Source of the DNA: Dehalococcoidia bacterium
GTDB taxonomy: Bacteria > Chloroflexota > Dehalococcoidia > GIF9 > AB-539-J10
Length of the DNA: 7,362 nucleotides
Reading direction: 5' to 3'
Assembly: GCA_030589825.1 (NCBI GenBank)
Contig: JAUUZT010000037.1
Location: 1-7,362 of the forward strand
A model generated the notes under the pieces. It made no database searches. It was not told the DNA's origin and saw only the letters and a list, made by a program, of their open reading frames with translations. The position numbers and the translations under genes are program-made. Below, in pieces: positions 5,141-7,362 of the stretch (the stretch's first letter is position 1; the number at the start of each line of letters is the position of its first letter).

Positions 5141-5160
5141 ACTAGTTATCTAGGTTTTAT
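5136..5160 (+). terminator. Hairpin overlapping the stop of the structural gene
   Basis: CCTAGA at 5136-5141 pairs with TCTAGG at 5149-5154 over the loop CTAGTTA, followed by TTTTAT. The stem is short (6 bp) and overlaps the TAG stop, so it may act as a weak terminator or a 3'-end stabiliser ahead of the stronger hairpin at 5183. Confidence 0.4.
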
Positions 5161-5182
5161 ATATTCCGTTTTGCGTAGTACG

Positions 5183-5208
5183 AAAGGGTGTCGAGAGGCA
5201 CCCTTTTT
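5183..5208 (+). terminator. Rho-independent terminator after the structural gene
   Basis: AAAGGGTGT at 5183-5191 pairs with GCACCCTTT at 5198-5206 (nine pairs including one G-T) over the loop CGAGAG, and a run of five T ends at 5208. This is a textbook intrinsic terminator and closes the 4040 transcript. Confidence 0.85.
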
Positions 5209-5322
5209 ACATTTGTGTAAAGTTTGTCTTGGAATTGTAAAAACTGTTATTACCTTTATATCAGATTATTAGTTTTCACCTCCCCACGGGCGGGTATTTA
5301 CAAAAACGTAAACAGCAACATT

Positions 5323-5571
5323 ATGGGAAAGAAAGCACCAACACAATTTGTGTCAAAGATCGATGACACGATAAACCTGGGAAAAGGCTTAAAATCAGCC
5401 ATCTTAAAAGGGAAAGACCAGTTTGAAATTGCCTTTAAGCATGATGATAATGCTTCAAGAGTTGCCAAGCTTATCAACGCTTCTTATGAACATATCGGTA
5501 CTTATCAGTATATCTTTATAGGAGGAAGTGATAGGAAGAATTATAAATTCATTATTTCCGACGGTCAGTAG
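5323..5571 (+). CDS. Unknown small basic protein, 82 aa
   Basis: I do not recognise this protein. It starts MGKKAPTQFV and is basic at the N-terminus. It then has KSAILKGKDQFEIAFKHDD and a region of alternating hydrophobic residues, QYIFIGG and NYKFIISDG, suggesting a small alpha/beta fold with C-terminal strands. The frame can be extended upstream to a TTG at 5224, but those 33 extra residues look non-coding and lie in the spacer after the terminator, so I chose the ATG at 5323. The bases before it are A-rich with no Shine-Dalgarno sequence. It ends ISDGQ, encoded across a CCGACGG motif, and the next ATG follows its TAG by two bases. No function can be given. Confidence 0.55.
   Translation: MGKKAPTQFVSKIDDTINLGKGLKSAILKGKDQFEIAFKHDDNASRVAKLINASYEHIGTYQYIFIGGSDRKNYKFIISDGQ
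5558..5564 (+). repeat. CCGACGG motif at the 3' end of the 82-aa gene
   Basis: It encodes Ser-Asp-Gly at the C-terminus, as at 3954, and lies 10 bases before the possible ATG at 5574. Two unrelated genes ending in SDG-K/Q through the same DNA motif is notable. Confidence 0.5.
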
Positions 5572-5573
5572 TT

Positions 5574-6014
5574 ATGAAAGGCCCAGTTTTAAATATAACC
5601 GGCATTCCTCCTGATCTTCATTATAAGTCTGATAATCTACTATGCATAGACTGTAATCTAAAAGCACACCATTGCCTTTTTATATGTAATAAATTATTAA
5701 TCAAACCCTTAAATATAAAACAAATGGATAATGTAACGAATGTAAAGCAACCAATTAGAGTGTTAAATGAACACATCACCGGTGCTACTGATATGGCTAG
5801 AGGTATAATGCTTCCAATTGAGAGACTGGAAGAGATCAAGTTTCGGCTTACCGGTCAAATTGGAGAGAACAAAGAAGTAGCAATCCCAACCCCTCCCGTT
5901 GAAAATGCTCCTTTATCAGATAAGTTTGAATATCTCCAGAACTTGTTAGATAGGAAATTAAAAGAATTGGAAGAAGTTCATACCCTTGTAAATCAAATAT
6001 CAGAGTGGATCTAA
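5574..6014 (+). CDS. Unknown protein, 146 aa (start uncertain)
   Basis: I do not recognise this protein. The C-terminal part (about 110-146, LSDKFEYLQNLLDRKLKELEEVHTLVNQ and on) is a good coiled-coil candidate, so it probably oligomerises. Before it come a Pro-rich hinge (IPTPPVENAP) and a helical region (GIMLPIERLEEIKF). With the start at 5574, two bases after the previous stop, the N-terminus contains CIDC and HHC-x3-C (about residues 24-38), which could bind zinc. An alternative ATG at 5724 would give a 96-residue protein without the Cys cluster. That start has an A-rich upstream and a sigma70-like TTGCCT-N17-TATTAA at 5672-5700. I kept 5574 because the frame stays open and directly abuts the previous gene, but confidence in the N-terminus is low. 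Neither start has a Shine-Dalgarno sequence. Confidence 0.5.
   Translation: MKGPVLNITGIPPDLHYKSDNLLCIDCNLKAHHCLFICNKLLIKPLNIKQMDNVTNVKQPIRVLNEHITGATDMARGIMLPIERLEEIKFRLTGQIGENKEVAIPTPPVENAPLSDKFEYLQNLLDRKLKELEEVHTLVNQISEWI
5672..5700 (+). promoter_or_regulatory. Possible internal promoter for a start at 5724
   Basis: TTGCCT (5672-5677) and TATTAA (5695-5700) are 17 bases apart. If used, transcription would start near 5707 and support the shorter 96-residue product. The match is partial and lies inside the longer open frame. Confidence 0.2.
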
Positions 6015-6017
6015 TTT

Positions 6018-6026
6018 CCCGACGGG
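6018..6026 (+). repeat. CCCGACGGG motif after the 5574 gene
   Basis: It lies three bases past the stop codon and continues as GCTAACTAAT, matching 3995-4012 with one difference. With CCGACGG at 6111 it brackets the hairpin at 6037-6104. Confidence 0.55.
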
Positions 6027-6036
6027 CTAACTAATG

Positions 6037-6110
6037 ACTGATCAGACAGGCCTTATCAGAGTCGCTACCTCAGGTACTAGACCAAATAGGGATCTCTGAT
6101 CAGTTCTTTT
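6037..6110 (+). terminator. Long-loop hairpin with T-run, possible terminator or small RNA
   Basis: ACTGATCAGA at 6037-6046 and TCTGATCAGT at 6095-6104 form a perfect 10 bp inverted repeat, followed by TCTTTT. The 48-base interior is large for a simple terminator and has its own small dyad (TACCT-C-AGGTA). CTGATCAG inside each arm is itself an 8 bp palindrome, so the pair could equally be two operator sites. It separates the 5574 gene from the pentapeptide gene. Confidence 0.45.
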
Positions 6111-6117
6111 CCGACGG
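6111..6117 (+). repeat. CCGACGG motif before the pentapeptide gene
   Basis: It directly follows the T-run of the hairpin and lies 20 bases before the ATG at 6138. It is the last copy in the window; none is seen in the two genes that follow. Confidence 0.5.
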
Positions 6118-6125
6118 ATACAATA

Positions 6126-6130
6126 AAGGA
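6126..6130 (+). promoter_or_regulatory. Shine-Dalgarno sequence for the pentapeptide gene
   Basis: AAGGA lies seven bases before the ATG at 6138, a normal spacing. It fixes this start and contrasts with the plus-strand genes upstream, which lack such a site. Confidence 0.6.
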
Positions 6131-6137
6131 TATAATA

Positions 6138-6869
6138 ATGAAAACAAATATTCAAATTAAAAACAGATGGACGGGTAGTATTATTTTTGAACACGAATGT
6201 ACTACTATTTTAGATTGCTTAAAAGAGGCATTTAAAAAGGGTGCTAACTTGCGGGGTGCTTACTTGCAGGGTGCTTACTTGCAGGGTGCTTACTTGCAGG
6301 GTGCTGACTTGCAGGGTGCTAACTTGCAGGGTGCTGACTTGCGGGGTGCTTACTTGCAGGGTGCTTACTTGTGGGGTGCTAACTTGCAGGGTGCTAACTT
6401 GCAGGGTGCTGACTTGTGGGGTGCTTACTTGTGGGGTGCTAACTTGCAGGGTGCTAACTTGCAGGGTGCTGACTTGTGGGGTGCTAACTTGCAGGGTGCT
6501 AACTTGCAGGGTGCTGACTTGCAGAAATGGAAGCATCAAATATGGATCATACCCGAAGAAGGTAGCTTTACCGCATGGAAAAAATGTCAAGACAATATAA
6601 TTGCGAAGCTACAAATACCATCAAAGGCAAAAAGAACTTGCAATTTCCGCAATAGAAAGTGTCGTGCTGAATATATTAAGACGCTTGGATTATATGATGT
6701 GGATGGAAATAAATTAAAAGGCAAAACCGCAATCGGCAAGCATGACAACAAAACGATTTACGAAGTAGGAAAAATAACTAAGGCGGACTCATTTGATGAT
6801 GACTTGACAAATGATTGCACTAATGGGATTCACTTTTTTGTTACAAAGCAAGAGGCTATTAATTGGTAA
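6138..6869 (+). CDS. Pentapeptide-repeat protein with DUF5758-like C-terminal domain
   Basis: The N-terminus (1-34, IKNRWTGSIIFEHE and on) is the short leader often found in phage pentapeptide proteins. Residues 35-129 are 19 unbroken units of GA(Y/N/D)L(Q/R/W), the A(D/N)LXX pattern that folds into a right-handed quadrilateral beta-helix of about 4.75 coils. Residues 130-243 (IWIIPEEGSF, WKKC, KAKRTCNFRNRKCRAEY, GKHDNKTIYEVGK, CTNGIHFFVTKQEA) match a domain I recall as DUF5758, common behind pentapeptide repeats in phage and bacterial proteins; the name is from memory. Function is unknown. Some pentapeptide proteins (Qnr, MfpA) mimic DNA and bind gyrase, but nothing here shows that. The repeat DNA is nearly uniform: Gly, Ala and Leu codons never vary, and 6360-6419 and 6420-6479 are identical 60 bp blocks. 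The start has a good Shine-Dalgarno sequence. Confidence 0.9.
   Translation: MKTNIQIKNRWTGSIIFEHECTTILDCLKEAFKKGANLRGAYLQGAYLQGAYLQGADLQGANLQGADLRGAYLQGAYLWGANLQGANLQGADLWGAYLWGANLQGANLQGADLWGANLQGANLQGADLQKWKHQIWIIPEEGSFTAWKKCQDNIIAKLQIPSKAKRTCNFRNRKCRAEYIKTLGLYDVDGNKLKGKTAIGKHDNKTIYEVGKITKADSFDDDLTNDCTNGIHFFVTKQEAINW
6240..6524 (+). repeat. 15 bp tandem repeat array, 19 units
   Basis: Units follow GGTGCT-N-ACTTG-NNG. The only variable positions are the first base of the third codon (T, A or G) and the fifth codon (CAG, CGG or TGG). Two adjacent 60 bp blocks, each four units, are identical, which points to recent expansion by slippage or unequal recombination. Confidence 0.95.
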
Positions 6870-6871
6870 AC

Positions 6872-6877
6872 GGAGGA
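6872..6877 (+). promoter_or_regulatory. Shine-Dalgarno sequence for the terminal gene
   Basis: GGAGGA lies six bases before the ATG at 6884, a strong site with normal spacing. It starts three bases after the last base of the pentapeptide stop codon, so the two genes are probably cotranscribed. Confidence 0.75.
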
Positions 6878-6883
6878 TAGAAT

Positions 6884-7362
6884 ATGACAGAAGAAAAATT
6901 AAAAAAAGAAGCGTGGCTATTTATTTCTAATAACGATGAGTATGCTAGAATTGTGCCTGATGGTGAAATAGATAGATTTTCAGAGTTTATGGCAAAGTTC
7001 ACACATCACCTTTGGGAAAAGGATCTTATTCAATCCAAACAGAAAGGAAAACAAGTAATGGACAACGAACAAAAAATATTTGAATTAATTGACGCTACTT
7101 TTAACAATCATTGGCATTCAACAACCGATTTAGTGAAACGTGAATTAGCTAAAAGGATACTCGAACTTATTCAATCCAAACAGAAAGGAAAGGAACTGAC
7201 AGAAGAAGCATTAAAAAAAGAAGCGTGGCTATTTATTGCTAATGACGATGAGTATGCTAGAATTGTGCCTGATGGTGAAATAGATAGATTTTCAGAGTTT
7301 ATGGCAAAGTTCACACATCACCTTTGGGAAAAGGATCTTATTCAATCTAAACAGAAAGGAAA
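6884..7362 (+). CDS. Unknown protein with tandem 104-residue repeat (partial, runs off the edge)
   Basis: I do not recognise this protein. It is open for at least 159 codons with no stop before the window ends. It is acidic to neutral, mostly helical in appearance, and modular. Module A (1-56) contains KKEAWLFI, NDEYARIVPDGEIDRFSEF and HHLWEKD and ends LIQSKQKGK. Module B (57-104) starts with an internal Met (MDNEQKIFELIDATF) and ends in the same LIQSKQKGK. Module A then recurs from residue 105 to the edge, almost unchanged. The second A module begins with CTG where the first has ATG, each followed by ACAGAAGAA, as if a duplicated gene had lost its start codon and been fused. Met59 has AAAGGAAA about 8 bases upstream and could be a second start. 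The gene follows the pentapeptide gene by 14 bases behind a strong Shine-Dalgarno site. Confidence 0.75.
   Translation, partial: MTEEKLKKEAWLFISNNDEYARIVPDGEIDRFSEFMAKFTHHLWEKDLIQSKQKGKQVMDNEQKIFELIDATFNNHWHSTTDLVKRELAKRILELIQSKQKGKELTEEALKKEAWLFIANDDEYARIVPDGEIDRFSEFMAKFTHHLWEKDLIQSKQKG
6884..7362 (+). repeat. 312 bp tandem duplication (second copy cut by the window edge)
   Basis: 6884-7050 and 7196-7362 match at all but about six of 167 positions, offset by 312 bp, an exact multiple of three. A 26 bp segment ending AGAAAGGAAA occurs at 7025-7050 and 7166-7191, and with one mismatch at 7337-7362. The array may continue beyond the window. Confidence 0.9.

Noticed and set aside
5208..5215. 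TACATTTG as a promoter -7 box for the 5323 gene
   Set aside because: It matches TAnnTTTG but there is no TTTG or TTG at the expected distance upstream, and it abuts a terminator T-run.
5285..5294. CCACGGGCGG as another motif copy
   Set aside because: It lacks the CGACGG core; the similarity is only GC-rich composition.
5224..5322. Upstream extension of the 82-aa gene to a TTG start
   Set aside because: The added residues look non-coding and lie just after a strong terminator. The ATG at 5323 begins a normal-looking protein.
6037..6104. tRNA gene
   Set aside because: The size is close but there is no T-arm consensus, no anticodon arm in the right place and no CCA-compatible acceptor. The ends form a 10 bp inverted repeat instead.
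6219..6590. Minus-strand frame translating as QVSTLQVSTP repeats
   Set aside because: It is the antisense shadow of the pentapeptide array. Any 15 bp repeat without stops gives open frames on both strands.
6241..6600. Plus-strand frame translating as VLTCRVLTCG repeats
   Set aside because: Out-of-frame shadow of the same array. The GA-x-L-x frame has the leader, the C-terminal domain and the Shine-Dalgarno site.

Overview
The window looks like part of a bacteriophage or prophage genome of moderately low GC. The phage call is an inference. It rests on compact, overlapping genes of mostly unknown function, GroES-like co-chaperonins just upstream of a virion-type structural protein, and a pentapeptide-repeat protein with a C-terminal domain I recall from phage proteins. 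No terminase, portal, polymerase or integrase is visible, so no viral group can be named. The host may be Bacteroidota: two gene starts follow TTTG-N20/21-TAnnTTTG promoters (the Bacteroidetes -33/-7 pattern) and most genes lack a Shine-Dalgarno sequence. All three stop codons end genes and Trp is TGG inside them, so the standard code fits.

Layout. 1-834 has no convincing gene but several dyads. 835-1395 is one minus-strand gene of unknown function. 1396-2333 is gene-free and holds three copies of a ~61 bp dyad-rich direct repeat and two copies of a 30 bp repeat. From 2334 everything reads on the plus strand. 2334-3967 is a tightly overlapping four-gene run: a basic small protein, a single-domain GroES-like protein, a protein with two GroES-like domains, and a Cys-rich probable zinc-binding protein. 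A promoter then leads into a 366-residue Ala/Thr-rich putative structural protein (4040-5140), closed by two terminator-like hairpins. Two small unknown genes (5323-5571, 5574-6014) follow, then a hairpin-bearing spacer, a pentapeptide-repeat protein (6138-6869) and an unknown gene built from a 312 bp tandem duplication that runs off the right edge.

Working model (inference). The GroES-like proteins may adapt the host chaperonin for folding virion proteins such as the 4040 product, as T4 gp31 does for its capsid protein. The pentapeptide gene and the gene after it have good Shine-Dalgarno sequences, unlike the upstream genes, and may be a separate accessory module.

The most unusual signal is a short oriented motif, CCGACGG. 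It occurs eight times exactly, always on the plus strand, between 3194 and 6117, with three close variants. It lies in spacers and in coding sequence in all three codon phases, so it appears to be kept at DNA or RNA level. The related TCGACGGTTA occurs twice on the minus strand at the left edge, so the orientation may follow transcription.
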